Assembly: GCA_000328365.1 (NCBI GenBank)
Contig: KB296162.1
Location: forward strand, 91,438 to 155,437
Reading direction: 5' to 3'
Length of the DNA: 64,000 nt
Origin: Capitella teleta
Taxonomy: Eukaryota; Annelida; Polychaeta; Capitellidae
Shown here: one piece after another, positions 25,307 to 36,752 of the stretch
Layout: every line of letters begins with the position of its first letter
Position numbering within the stretch: position 1 is the stretch's first letter
Position numbers and translations under genes: made by a program
The notes under the pieces: generated by a model
Databases searched by the model: none
What the model was told of the DNA's origin: nothing
What the model saw: only the letters and a program-made list of their open reading frames with translations

Positions 25307-25480
25307 CCTGTGTATTAGATAATGTGTGTGTTTTATTTGTTTTTATTTGGCAAGGAACATTCAAAATGACTATTATATACAATACAATGCCGGCCACGCC
25401 CCAAAGGCAGACTCCGGTACAAATGGACGAAAAGACACAATAAAACTGACGTATTTTATTGTCAATGAAGTTTGAGATTG
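24640..25480. other. Intergenic DNA with a (GT)n tract
   Basis: The only structure seen is the (GT)n run at 25229-25305. ORFs reading Cys-Val or Thr-His repeats come from that tract. No gene is recognised. Confidence 0.6.
25229..25305. repeat. (GT)n microsatellite
   Basis: About 38 GT units without interruption. Confidence 0.95.
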
Positions 25481-26555
25481 CTAATTGATGAGCGGATCGA
25501 GCAGTTCGACCCATTCCTCGAATGTAGGACTGCTTCCTCCCGATGCTAAGTCAACGTTATTCACGTGGAACCAAGGCGTTCCAGCTGTGCCTCCTGCAAT
25601 ACGCCGCAATGGGCTGGTGCTTTAGGGAAACAAATACTCACTGAGAGCGGCGTACTTCCACGTGTAGATTGAGTGAATCCTGTAATTGTAGATGTCGGCA
25701 GCGAAATCATTGGCCGGAATTCCAGTCACTGACTCAGCCAGAACGGACAATCTCCTAGAATTTCAGACGGGATTCTGTTATATTTTTACAGACTGTTAAC
25801 AAAGGGAGCATTCGCATCCAACATGCAATACCGTAAATAGCATAGATCAATTAATTAAATAGATGACACATTCGATGGACTGTTCTTCCATGCCCACTTC
25901 GAGATGTCCTCAGGTTAGATATAATGAACAGTCGATCGATCGTGGATTATGAATTTAAGAACGACTAAGAACAGAAGGCTCCGAGATTCAAAAATACAAC
26001 GGTGGTGGCGGTATCGCAGAGTTTTGCGCTGTGAAAACACAGAACTGCGATTACGTAATCCTCACGCACCCGACAATTTCTGTCTCAGTTTCGTCCACTG
26101 TTGCGTCATCTCCGAAGCTTGGTCTGTTCGCATACGCCATGTCAACGTAATCGTGAACGAACTCCGGCGCAAGGTCAGCGACTTGGTAAAGGCCCTGTGA
26201 ATGGGAAATGCATTGTTGTACTGCCAAGACATTGTGGTCTTTTGGTAGAGATATCATACACCGAAGGTGAAATACACACTTGAGCAAACAAGAAGGCGTT
26301 TCGGTGGTATGGCAGAGAGTAAATATGAACAACAATGTTGAGGTTCTCGGGTCCGTAATGCTGCTGCAGATCATTAATGATCCCCCAAGAAATGTCGCTA
26401 TCGAAACAAAGCAATTCGAGGAACACTTCGATGGTGACGTCACCGGTGGAGCTTGGATCCAACTTGAATCCTGGATTCTCAGAAAGGAGAGGGATTGGAA
26501 CGTGGATAGCTGCGGAAACGGTGGCCACCAAAGTGAATAGTAGTATCAACTTCAT
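25481..26555 (-). CDS. Secreted DsbA/thioredoxin-fold protein lacking CxxC
   Basis: Four minus-strand exons (26555-26280, 26194-26070, 25754-25642, 25593-25481) join in phase to 208 residues. The N-terminus MKLILLFTLVATVSAAI is a clear signal peptide. The first strand and helix read VTIEVFLELLCFDSDISW: the position where DsbA-like proteins have CPxC is LCFDS, so only one cysteine remains and oxidoreductase activity is unlikely. The C-terminal GTAGTPWFHVNNVDL is the cis-Pro loop typical of the fold. No KDEL-type signal is present; the end is LLDPLIN. Function unknown; perhaps a non-catalytic secreted or vesicular relative of the thioredoxin-like DSBA family. Confidence 0.7.
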
Positions 26556-26599
26556 GATCGTTGCCGTTGAACTGATCGAGGGAGATCAATAATGGAAAC

Positions 26600-27310
26600 G
26601 CTCACGTTCGATGAATTTTTTTTATACATCGATAAATCAAAGTGGTGTGTGAATTTCTTAGTTAATGGACATCTGTTGTCAGTGTAAATGTGCCGGTAAA
26701 CAATGGACGTACTTTTTAGGCTAAGTTTCGCATTGTAATCGAGATGTGGGTTATTTTAATAAGATAATTTAATATAACCCAATTTTCAATATGACTGATA
26801 AATTCTGAGGATATCAAGATAATAGAATCACAGCGTGCTAAGTCGATTAAGTGCATTCATTTCAATTATTTGGCTGTATAAATTAATTTACGTTTATGAA
26901 TACACACCTTTTCATGTTGGAATGATTCTGATTTCACATTTAATCATAAAATTATATTAAGACATATTTAATTATTAAAATGTTGAATGGTGAAAATAAG
27001 AAATGGGAAAAACTTTTTTGGTGAAATTTTGGTATTTTCTGAGAATCCACATTTTCCTGCTTTGAAATATACTTTTTGCCTTTATTTTCGGCCTGTAAGA
27101 CCATCGCTGTCAGTAAACAGCAAATCAGGCCTCATGAACATCAAACAGAGCCTCACACACTTGGAAGGCAGAATCCAGCAAGATATTAATAAAGACAAGA
27201 AAATAAACACTCAAGAATATTTCAAACTCTTTATTCATCCATTCATGAGAATATAAAATGAAAAAAAAACAAAAAAACAGCTGACTTGCCATCAACACAG
27301 ACGCACAAAA
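26600..27310. other. Intergenic, AT-rich
   Basis: No gene is seen between the thioredoxin-fold gene and the SEPHS2 3' UTR. An ORF at 26987-27256 shows no domain or splice context. Confidence 0.5.
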
Positions 27311-27317
27311 TGCACAG

Positions 27318-27389
27318 AGAATGCAAGAAAAAGATCCGTTCAACTCAACACGAAACGTGTTTGCGAGATTGAACTTCATGGTCCATTCT
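27318..27389 (-). promoter_or_regulatory. SECIS element (form 2) in the SEPHS2 3' UTR
   Basis: Read on the minus strand: helix I arm AGAATG (27389-27384) pairs with CATTCT (27323-27318). The core has ATGA (27379-27376) opposite GGAT (27337-27334), giving U.U, G.A and A.G pairs. Helix II is GTTCAA..CTC against GAG..TTGAAC. The AA of the apical bulge is at 27362-27361, 13 nt after the ATGA. A small top stem ACACG/CGTGT closes on TTT. This is the full SECIS layout and it lies 231 bp past the stop of a gene with an in-frame UGA. It directs selenocysteine insertion through SECISBP2. Confidence 0.88.
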
Positions 27390-27619
27390 GAGCGCTAATT
27401 AAGTCCGCACCAAAACCAAGAATAAGAATTGTAATCGATGAATCCGAACTCTCTTCAAATCTGTCAATCTGCTGCCAAAGTGCTCAGTTCTGGCTCAGAC
27501 GCACAGAGAAGAGAGTTGCGCATCGAGATATATCCCCAGCTGAAACCTTCTTTAAACAAATAATCTAGCAGCAACATGATCAATGATAAATGCGTATGAG
27601 ATAAAAATGGAAGCCATCG

Positions 27620-29436
27620 CTACCATAGCTCTCCTTCCTTCTCCTTCGCTGGCACTTCTATCACTCTCGGTTTGTCAATAATCCTTGCCGTACGCGTGCC
27701 TTTTTCAACAATGCCGATGATCCATGACTGGTATCCCTCCTGCTTCTCAATATCCTTGCAGAAAGCAGCGGCCTGTTCCCTTGGCAACGCAACCAGTAAA
27801 CCACCTGAGCACACACACAGAGAGATGAGAGAAAATTTCAAGATAAAATCTCCATTGCAGAACTGACCAGAAGTCTCGGCTGAGTGACCCTGAAGGAGGC
27901 CGAACATGTTTCCACACGCTTTGCTAACGGCCGCCATCTTGGCAATCACGGGCAGATTGTGAATGACGAAACCGACCTCATTCTTCTGGATCCGTGCCAA
28001 GTTATTTGCGTGGCCCAGTAATCCGAAGCCAGTGACATCAGTGGCTCCGTGGGCGTTGTACTTGTGCATCAGTCTGGAAGCTGAGAATAAAATAAAATCA
28101 CGCACAATAAGAGCACAATAAGAGCACAATAAGAGCACAATAAGAGCACAATAAGAGCACAATAAGAGCACGGTGCTGACTAACCCATGCGATTGAGCCT
28201 CGCCATGCTGAACATTGCCCTCTGGTAAGCCTTGCGAACGTCATCCTCACTGACAACCAGTTTAATCCGGTTCCAGCGGTCAGGTTGCTCCAGCCACTGG
28301 TATGCATTGACCGCCACCTGAGTGCCGAGGGGCTTGGTCAGCACAAGGACATCGCCAACGACCGCGTTGTCAGGCATGATGAACTCGTTGGACTGGCACA
28401 CAGTGGTCGCTACGCCTCCAACTGTGACCCAAGGGTTGAGGACGGTCTGGCCGCCATTCACGCTGGTGCCAGCCTCCTCAGCGCAATCCTTGAATCCTCT
28501 GATCATCAGAGGAATAACCACATCGCGCTCTCGGTCCGTCATTTTCTGGCTGATGGCCAGCAACATCAGCATGTTGTCGCACTCAGTGACCCCCATGGCA
28601 TAGAGGTCGCTGATCACATTGGCGCAGGCGATTTTGCCCTGAGTAAAAGAGATTGGGTGATTGCGCAGGGCGGTGTTTCTCTTACCATCATGTAAGGGTC
28701 ATCGACCAGAGGGTAGAAGAAATCCGTGGTTTGGACGAGAGAAAGGCCACCGTGTCGCAAAGGAGTGACGCACGAATCCATCCCAATTCCTGGAAATAAT
28801 TAATTTGAAACAAAACAAAATGGTACTCATAAGACTGCTATGTACAATTGTTATGCAGAGTAGGGTTCTCATTTTATTAATAAATTGTGGTACCATTTTG
28901 CACGACTTGTGCGACTGCAGATAATTTTGAGGATTGCCTCATGAATATTCATTTATTCTAAATCGTCGCCATTTTCTTCCGAAGTGGCTCGACGGGACTT
29001 GGAAAATCAAACATATTTCTTTGAAAAAAATCCCGAAAGATGATGGCACTGGGTTGAGAATTATTAAAATATCAAATAATTACGATATGCAATGCTCAAA
29101 ATTAACTAGATCCATCAGAAGTCTATTAATAACGAGATTGTAAAAATTTCGGCCAGGTTCGAAAAAGCAAGATGGCGGGGTGTGGTTCGCCGGTACAGTG
29201 CAACAAAACTCACCGATATGCGGCATCTGCGCCACATACTGGAAGTGGGATTGTTCGGACTCGTGAGCCGCGCCATCCTGAGTATTAAGTCCCTCGAGAA
29301 GTTTGAGCAGAACCTCCTGGGGGACTTTACACCCTCATCCTTTCAAGTCTGCGAAGCGAGTCAGTCGGAAATTCGGGTCTAAATCGTGGGCAGCCGGGTC
29401 GAAAGGCCGACGCATCGGGGCAGCTACGGTCTCCAT
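27620..29436 (-). CDS. SEPHS2: Selenophosphate synthetase 2, a UGA-selenocysteine protein
   Basis: Five minus-strand exons join in phase: 29436-29214, 28789-28686, 28638-28185, 28080-27868, 27804-27620 (1179 nt, 392 residues). The enzyme makes selenophosphate from selenide and ATP, the selenium donor for Sec-tRNA. The catalytic loop reads LKG-TGA-GCKVPQE: the TGA at 29337-29335 aligns exactly with the Sec of SPS2 (KGUGCKVP), so it is read as Sec and not as a stop. The second exon has [15 protein letters not shown] and [12 protein letters not shown]. Later blocks [40 protein letters not shown] and [19 protein letters not shown] are all family hallmarks. The start ATG is the first in frame. A SECIS hairpin follows in the 3' UTR. 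Intron 3 holds an 11-bp tandem repeat. Confidence 0.95.
28106..28171. repeat. Six units of an 11-bp tandem repeat in a SEPHS2 intron
   Basis: AATAAGAGCAC is repeated six times without change. It lies between the donor at 28184 and the acceptor near 28081. The repetitive Leu/Ile/Cys peptide it yields on the minus strand is intron sequence. Confidence 0.95.
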
Positions 29437-29439
29437 GAT

Positions 29440-30760
29440 GTTCCTTCTGAATGTAGATGCAACTCGGAAGTCAGAATTATTCACCAAACGCCCGTTTGAG
29501 CCCTGTCACTGGGTTTTAGCGGCAAAATCTGTTGTTGGAAGCCGGCGATAAATAATGGCGACCTCCCTCGTGTTGAGAAAGCACGCGCTAAAAGCCCGGA
29601 TGTTCACTTCGAGCAACGAAATAATGTATGTTAATGTATGCAAATTATATGTAGTGGTTACGCCGGGATCATTCCGTTTGTGAGAATTGCATTTCTGACA
29701 GTGAATGATCCTTCGTTCAAACTGTGCGACTCTTTCCCGCCATCCAACGAAAACACGCGGCAGCAAGTAGAATCCCAAAGCCATATTCCACGGAATAAAA
29801 TTATAGAAATATGAATGGATATATTTTGATGTACTTCTCTTTTATTTTATGACAAAAAATGTTTAATGTACATCGCCAGTCATTGACTCATTTCTGTCTG
29901 TTTTTATTCCCTCCATTCCCAAAAAAGACGGGCTGAAATGACTGACGATGCACGTAAAACAGATTCAACTTTAGCTTAAATTTATGCGCTATGGGGGCTA
30001 ATTGTTACCAGTGTTATTTTATGGCTTCTGCTGGTTTGTGTTATGGTATTAAAAATTTAGGAATTAAAAATTTAAGAGTGATATGCCGGCCGGGGGGGGG
30101 GGCAGATGAAATTGAAAAACGCTTATGAAAGAAAAAATATTAAACAAAACACTTGGGGTACTGGGATGCCCCTTCCTGCAAAACAGGGCAGTTACAAAGT
30201 CATCTGACCACTCATCTCATCCATGAACAATCACTGAAACTAATTGTAATTTTTCTGTGACTTTGCAGTGTTGCCCAACTGCGTAACAAGGCCGGGCGCT
30301 GTGTACTACTGTCTATGGTGGTATGCAGGATAAAGAACCCTTGGGATTTATCGATAAGAGTAGCGGGAAACCCCGGTCCCGGGCCTTCTGTTCTGGCGCC
30401 CGTATTACCCGAATGGGTTGGGTGGAGCCGTAAAACCCCCCCACTCACTCACTCATCACTGAAACTCATCAAACTGGCTATAAAAGAGATGATTTTTAGC
30501 AATAAAATAAGATTAGACCTACCTCTCGCAAATAAATGCATGTCTCTTCCTGCAGTGAGAAACCAATCCTTACAGTATGCTATGCTTATGTCCATTCGTT
30601 AATGCGAGAAAATGCTTGGCCATCAGACAACGCAGAGACCCATGTCTGATTGAACTAAGTTAACGCTCAATATTTTGTATTGCACAATGCATTGACCATA
30701 ACAATGTGTTGCATTATACACACAACAGTAGGCCACCAAAAAAAGCGAAGCAAATCGCTA
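29440..30760. other. Upstream region of SEPHS2 with a SINE piece
   Basis: The region contains the truncated SINE at 30243-30454 and a poly-G run near 30092. A plus-strand ATG at 29553 opens a short peptide but needs an implausibly short intron to continue (see rejected list). Confidence 0.5.
30243..30454 (+). mobile_element. 5'-truncated SINE copy with 12-bp target duplication
   Basis: Only the body and (ACTC)n tail are present; the tRNA-like head is missing. It is flanked by ATCACTGAAACT at 30231-30242 and 30455-30466. 5' truncation fits target-primed reverse transcription by a LINE partner. It is close in sequence to the copy at 20642, so young. Confidence 0.88.
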
Positions 30761-30762
30761 AC

Positions 30763-31092
30763 CTGGTAATCCTCGATCATGACGTCGAATCCATGGTTCT
30801 CACAATGGAGTGCAATTTGATTGCCAAGTTGTGGGCAGTCTGAGTCGAAATATCTAATAATATAATGATTAATGTGTGAATTAAAAACAGGCGGCTACTT
30901 TCTTCCGCTCTTCAGATTAAAATCATTATTATAGCCTTGATCAGTCACGCCAGAAAAGATGATACACACCATGATATACCAATGCATGCAATGGACATAC
31001 ATGTGCCAGTTTCTGAAGCTGTCTGTCTCAGACTTGACCAGGCTGTCGTTGGGTCGTGCAAAGTCAGCAAGGAGCCAAGGACTCCGTACGTG
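30763..31092 (-). CDS. Unidentified two-exon coding fragment
   Basis: Exons 31092-31001 and 30853-30763 have an acceptor and donor each and join in phase (CAC AT|A TAT). They give 61 residues including SPWLLADFARPNDSLVKS, FRNWHIYFDSDCPQLG and NHGFDVMIEDYQ. The composition and the clean junction look like real protein. I do not recognise the family. Upstream exons could be lost in the gap at 31207-31256. The next exon downstream was not found before SEPHS2. Confidence 0.4.
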
Positions 31093-31206
31093 CTGTTAAT
31101 TGTCGACTAGTTTGCCTGAATCCCGCATTATATAATAAATAAGAAATTATGAGAGTGAACACATTTTTATTGAACATGTTTTCTCAGATGTATGGATTAC
31201 CTCATT

Positions 31207-31256
31207 NNNNNNNNNNNNNNNNNNNNNNNNNNNNNNNNNNNNNNNNNNNNNNNNNN
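31207..31256. other. Assembly gap, 50 N
   Basis: A run of exactly 50 N bordered on the right by (TA)n, which probably caused the break. Confidence 0.99.

Positions 31257-31313
<57 letters not shown>
31257..31313. repeat. (TA)n microsatellite beside the gap
   Basis: About 28 TA units. Confidence 0.95.
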
Positions 31314-31316
<3 letters not shown>

Positions 31317-31674
31317 CCCAAAACCTACTATGTTGTCCCACAACTATAATACCGACCATTTTCCACCGTTTCTTACCTGGCTGACATAAAACAAAACTTT
31401 CTGTATCATGCTGCTAGACTCCGTGTAATCCCCCTAATTCACCAGGACACACGAATTTTACTTCATCGGAAAGTCATGTAAAATCAAAACGATACATAAT
31501 GGTTGTGTACAATATAGTCGGGGGGTACGCGCATCCGTGAAACCAACCATTTTGACCCGTGCACAAAAAAGTCGGCTTTACGGTTTACCGATACCTGAAC
31601 AAACTTTCCTCGTGGTTTTGCCGCGTATCTCGCAGCCGGGAATGGATATGGTCAAACCGACTCATTTCGGAACT

Positions 31675-31704
31675 CATAACGCACTTATATATGTGTGCGT
31701 TATG
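31675..31704. repeat. Inverted pair of the GTGCGTTATG motif
   Basis: CATAACGCAC (31675-31684) and GTGCGTTATG (31695-31704) form a perfect 10-bp stem with a 10-nt AT loop. The arms point the opposite way (motif ends outward) from those in the EGF-gene intron. Confidence 0.85.
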
Positions 31705-32127
31705 TTCAAGAAGCTGTTTGTGGACAGCAAAAATGTATAATTTTTATTATTTATCCAAAATCAATTAGCTGTCAAAGTATAGTAGATCAGCATATTAGTA
31801 ATCATTTGGTATAAAGTTAAATATTGATATATACAAAAACTTGGGTTTTATTTGAAATATACAAATGTGACATAATAGTCTAGTTCAGGGTTTCATGTAT
31901 ATTTGAGAAATACCCTGTTTTTGGTGTTTAAGGGCATGACCTTACTGCCCTGATTTTTTTCAGACATTACTGGGTCATATCGGAGTCATTACAGTCGAGT
32001 TTATAATAATTCATGGCTAACTTGTCTCGTGAAATACCATTGACTATTATCCACCAATGTATATGGCGCGAATAGTCAAAAGGTGGTGGATAATAGTCGA
32101 ATTACGGTGGAAGATGGTCGGTATTGG

Positions 32128-32243
<116 letters not shown>

Positions 32244-33697
32244 ATGCAATTTATTATAAATGTTAAATGTTGGCGTAGACTGCAAGTACACCATAAACAC
32301 ACAGGGGGATGCCACATACAATATTACATTAGAACATGCATACGAAATATGTATTCAGTTGTGCTAGTACAGAATAACCGCATTCACTTTGTCTAACAGC
32401 CAAATTTGCCTCGCGTCAACAAAAAAAATTGATGAGCGGGAGGGAAATCACTGTTGTGCACGAATGCGGCTGCGCAGAAAATGTCCTCATGAATATGCAA
32501 ATATACGATTTTGACCTTTCAACCTCATCAACAAATGCCGATAAGAATTACACGATAAAAAATATAATGATAGCAGTCGATCCATTTACAGGAATAGATA
32601 CCGTACTGGGTAGGTATAAGATAAATTAAATAGCTATTCCATAACCATATCGTGGCTCAAATCCTCACATTACTGTTGTCATGTCCTTGTTTCAATAAAA
32701 TCGTCTGCATTTCGGCCTTGACATTGTTACACTGAATACACGAAGCAAGCAGTTGGCAGAGTAATATCGACATTGTTCTTCTCGATTAGTCAACGTTTAC
32801 GAGTTTGTCATTCTCTCTGAATGTTACTGAATTCTCAATAAGTATATTAAGAGGCAGATTCTGTCTGTTATGCGGTAAAATCGTTTTCGAAACCACACGT
32901 AATTCACACAATAGATAATTGTAACGTGATAAGAATAAGAGTGAAGGTGCATGAGGCTCCACGGTATCAGTCCATGCATCTCCGATCTGGCCTAAAGTTC
33001 TGCTTACTCAAGTTACTGGCGGTCAGCACTAATTTCACAACTCACAAGCGTAAACGGTCGTCAAAAGACAAGGAATTCCACCTGCACAGTATATATTTGC
33101 AGAGTATATTACTATTATATTTATAGGTAGCTCATTGACAGATTAGCTACAGCTGTTACCTTCGTTAGTGAAGAGTGACTTGATCATGCAATGCTTGATT
33201 AAGTAAACTCAATTCTGACTGTATTTATATGATTTCCTCAACATGAATTGTACATAAGACTGCCTAAAAAAGGCTTGTTGTATGATTGTCTGTGAGGAAC
33301 TTCAATCATTAAATCCTCTGGCCTATTCTGTGATATTCTTAACCTTTATTGCACGCAATCATGTCATAATTCCATGCCAAGGACATATGGATTGCGTACG
33401 ATCAGTACTTAGCAAATTCTTTTACACGATCCTGTTCTGTTGCTCAATGTCATTCTGTTGCTCACTCTTGTGATCGAGGGTTTAATTTCTAGAATTTTTA
33501 TGCGTGTTAGCGATTTAATGTAGAGAAATATTCCACAGAAGTCAAACAAACCTGTGTCATCATGTAATACTTGTGAATCAAAACCAACACATAATTGTAG
33601 CATAAGATCCAAAACCCTCCACGACAAAGAGTAAAATGATGAAACTCCTCCGTCTTTATTCCGCTCTTTCACGTCTTACAAACAGAGACAGCAAGTC

Positions 33698-35048
33698 ATG
33701 GTGACTCTCCTCAAGGTAGGTCCTCTCATCATGCAAACGTTGATCATATTTACGACGTTCACCTCGATCCTCTGCTTCGTCTTCCTCAGGTTTCCCGCTT
33801 GTCGTTCCGCAAAGCTTCCCTTTTTCTGCGTAAGATGGATGGAATTCCCTCGGCTGCAATGAACGTTCGCGCTGCTTCGACCTTCATCAAGGACAAGGCG
33901 TACATCAACGGAGAATGGGTCTTGGCTGACAGTGGCTCAACGTTTGATGGTGCGTGTTACAACAGCGTAAAGAGGAACTCTTAGATTGGGATGTTTGTAT
34001 TTGTTCAGTGATCAATCCTGCGAATGGGAAGGTTCTTGGCACTGTGCCAGATTGCGGGGAGACTGAGATGAAAAGAGCCATTGACTGTGCTCACACTGCT
34101 TTCTATCAATGGAGAGACAGAAGTCCAAAGGTTTTGTTTCTCTTTTGTTTTTCTTATGGGGAGAGTATCAAATGGAGAGTGAGGCCTCTTAATTCTGCTC
34201 TTAGCATTTTCACTATCTGGCCGTAATTCGTGATGAAAAATCCTTCTGGTACCATCATAAATTGGTGATGTGAGTCGGAATTTTTTGCTGTCGTTGCTTC
34301 TAGAAATATTTCTGTTAAATATTTGCTTTGAACAGGAGAGGAGTGCGATTCTGCGCAAGTGGTATGACTTGATAGTTGAGAACCACGAAGAATTAGCAAA
34401 AGTGATCACAGCAGAGAACGTAAGCATCCTGATTATTATGCATTGGAGTCAATAATCCTCAGGCACGTCACAGGGCAAACCGTTGGCAGACGCACGTGGA
34501 GAGATGGCTTACGGAACGTCGTTTGTTGAATGGTACGCTGAGGAAGCGAAGCGAATTCAAGGCGACACGATTCAGAGTTCAGCTGCAAACAAACGGCTCA
34601 TGGTCATCAAACAGCCAGTGGGCGTGGCAGGAATGATAACGCCGGTATGCTGCATCCAGCACTCAGCAATCATGTAATGTACGTGTGCATTTCAGTGGAA
34701 CTTCCCCAACGCTATGATCACGCGTAAGGCGGCGCCTGCTCTGGCCGCTGGCTGCACTGTGGTTCTGAAACCGGCTGAGGATACTCCCTTCTCTGCCCTC
34801 GCTCTGTGTGAGGTATGAGTTCATTTCCTGCGTGGTGCCATTGATGTATGTTTGTCTCAGCTGGCTGAGCAAGCCGGCGTTCCAGCTGGCGTTCTAAACG
34901 TTGTCACCGCTTCCCGTAACAACACTCCTGCCGTCGGGAAAGTTATGTGCAAAAGTGAGAAAGTCATGAAGATTTCGTTCACTGGCTCCAGTGGTGTTGG
35001 CAAGGTGAGCACCCTCAATCATTCAATCAATCAATCAATCAATCATTC

Positions 35049-35132
<84 letters not shown>

Positions 35133-36142
35133 TTTTGCGTAGATCCTGATGGAACAGAGTGGAAGCACAGTGAAGCGGATGTCCATGGAACTTGGAGGAA
35201 ATGCTCCGTTCATCGTTTTCAACAGCGCTAATCTCGACCAAGCGGTTGCAGGAGCCATGAACTGCAAATTCAGGTGCAGTGGACAGGTAAGGCAACCCCC
35301 CCCCCCCTCCCCCATGGAGCCAGGCTGCTGAGGATTTGTTCTTGATTTCAGACGTGTATTTGTGCCAATCGTATCATGGTCCAAGAAGGAATTCACGATC
35401 AATTTGTCGCTGCTTTTAAAACCGCGATTGGATCTCTGAAGATTGGAGACGGTTTTGTTGACGGAACAACACAAGGTCCTCTTATCCACTCAAAGGCAGT
35501 TGACAAGGTGAAATACTCAAAGCATTCATTCTGATGAAATTTCATCTTCTTTTTTTCCCCCCTTGAGGCTGAGGAGCATGTGAAGGACGCTGTATCGAAA
35601 GGAGCGTGTATTGCGATTGGAGGCAAGCGAGTGTCCTCTTTAGGCGATAATTATTACGAACCAACACTTTTGACTGACATCTCAACTCAAATGTTGTGCA
35701 CTCAGGAAGAAACATTTGGACCCGTTGCTCCAATTATGAAGTAATTTTCAGATTTAAAGTTAAATCATTATGCAATTTATAATTTTATCAGATTCAAGGA
35801 TGAGGAGGAGGCACTACGGATTGCCAACAGTACTAATGTAGGGTTGGCCGGTGAGTCCATTTTGTAGTTCTATTTATTTATTTATTTATTTATTTATTTT
35901 TTATTTTTTTCATTATAATATTTACTTTGTTTTAAGGTTACTTCTTCTCTAATGACATCGCGCAAATCTTCCGAGTGGCTGAGAAATTGGAAGTCGGAAT
36001 GGTTGGCATCAACGAAGGAATTATTTCTGGGGTCGAAATTCCATTTGGTGGAATTAAAGAATCGGGAATTGGTAGGGAAGGGGGTAAATATGGAATTGAA
36101 GAGTACTTGGAAAGCAAGTACTTGTGCTTTGGTGGAGTTTGA
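33698..36142 (+). CDS. ALDH5A1: Mitochondrial succinate-semialdehyde dehydrogenase
   Basis: Twelve exons join in phase: 33698-33715, 33790-33949, 34009-34130, 34336-34419, 34474-34644, 34696-34812, 34861-35004, 35143-35286, 35352-35507, 35568-35740, 35792-35850, 35937-36142 (1554 nt, 517 residues). The enzyme oxidises succinate semialdehyde to succinate with NAD+, the last step of GABA breakdown. The start at 33698 was chosen because it yields [19 protein letters not shown], a basic amphipathic mitochondrial presequence. Motifs: [28 protein letters not shown] (NAD site), [12 protein letters not shown] (general base Glu) and GQTCICANR (nucleophile Cys). Both cysteines of TCIC match the redox-switch pair of human SSADH. 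Intron 7 contains an (AATC)n run. Poly(A) signal near 36368. Confidence 0.95.
35017..35130. repeat. (AATC)n microsatellite in an ALDH5A1 intron
   Basis: About 28 units with two ATTC variants near the left end; wholly intronic. Confidence 0.95.
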
Positions 36143-36602
36143 GCTGATAAATAGTCAACAAAAATATATTTTTTAGGATCAATGCTTGATGTATACCATG
36201 TTATTATGTTGTGTTTTAATTTACCTATAATTCTGTTCATGAATTATTCTGATATCAATACTTATTGTGTCATCGATTTATTGATTTAAAATCAAATATT
36301 GGTCTTCCTGTTGAAAGGAATAATTATTTGTTCATGAGCTTATTTGAATATCATTGCTACATTTGTAATAAAGAAAGCATTTATTTGATTGTTTAATTCT
36401 TTATTTTCTCTCATTTATTTTTTATCTACTGAGTATTGAATTATAGTTATTCATGATTCAAATTAAATTGCTTCAAATTAAATTTATCAGATTATGCTGC
36501 TGGTGTAATTTTTTCACTTTAGAATGAACATTTCGAGTTATGTAATATCAGGTCAAAATATAATTAAGTATACCAGCAGTCTTTCATTTATTGATATAAC
36601 TT

Positions 36603-36634
36603 ACGTTATGAATCTGAAAAAGTGCGTTATGATT
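36603..36634 (+). repeat. Two direct copies of the motif upstream of the RAB gene
   Basis: ACGTTATGAATCTG (36603) is followed by AGTGCGTTATGATT (36621-36634), then GTGAGTGAATCTG. They lie about 120 bp before the RAB start codon, perhaps in a 5' UTR intron. Confidence 0.65.
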
Positions 36635-36752
36635 GTGAGTGAATCTGAAGAATGTCAACACAGCACTCTTATCAGTCAGCATCCTGTGTTTACCAGCTCC
36701 AAATTATCTGAGCAACGTAAATGATTTTCAAAGCTGAGTTTTCCTCGTTTTG

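Noticed and set aside
25225-25514. Cys-Val and Thr-His repeat ORFs
   Set aside because: They are translations of the (GT)n tract.
27620-28171. Leu/Cys-rich repetitive peptide as part of SEPHS2
   Set aside because: It comes from the intronic 11-bp repeat; the exon starts at 28080.
29335-29337. Stop codon making SEPHS2 a pseudogene
   Set aside because: The position matches the known selenocysteine exactly, the rest of the gene is intact and a SECIS follows.
29553-29800. Small mitochondrial-type gene on the plus strand (MATSLVLRKHALKARMF)
   Set aside because: The frame continues only if a 29-nt intron is removed, well below the sizes seen elsewhere in the window.
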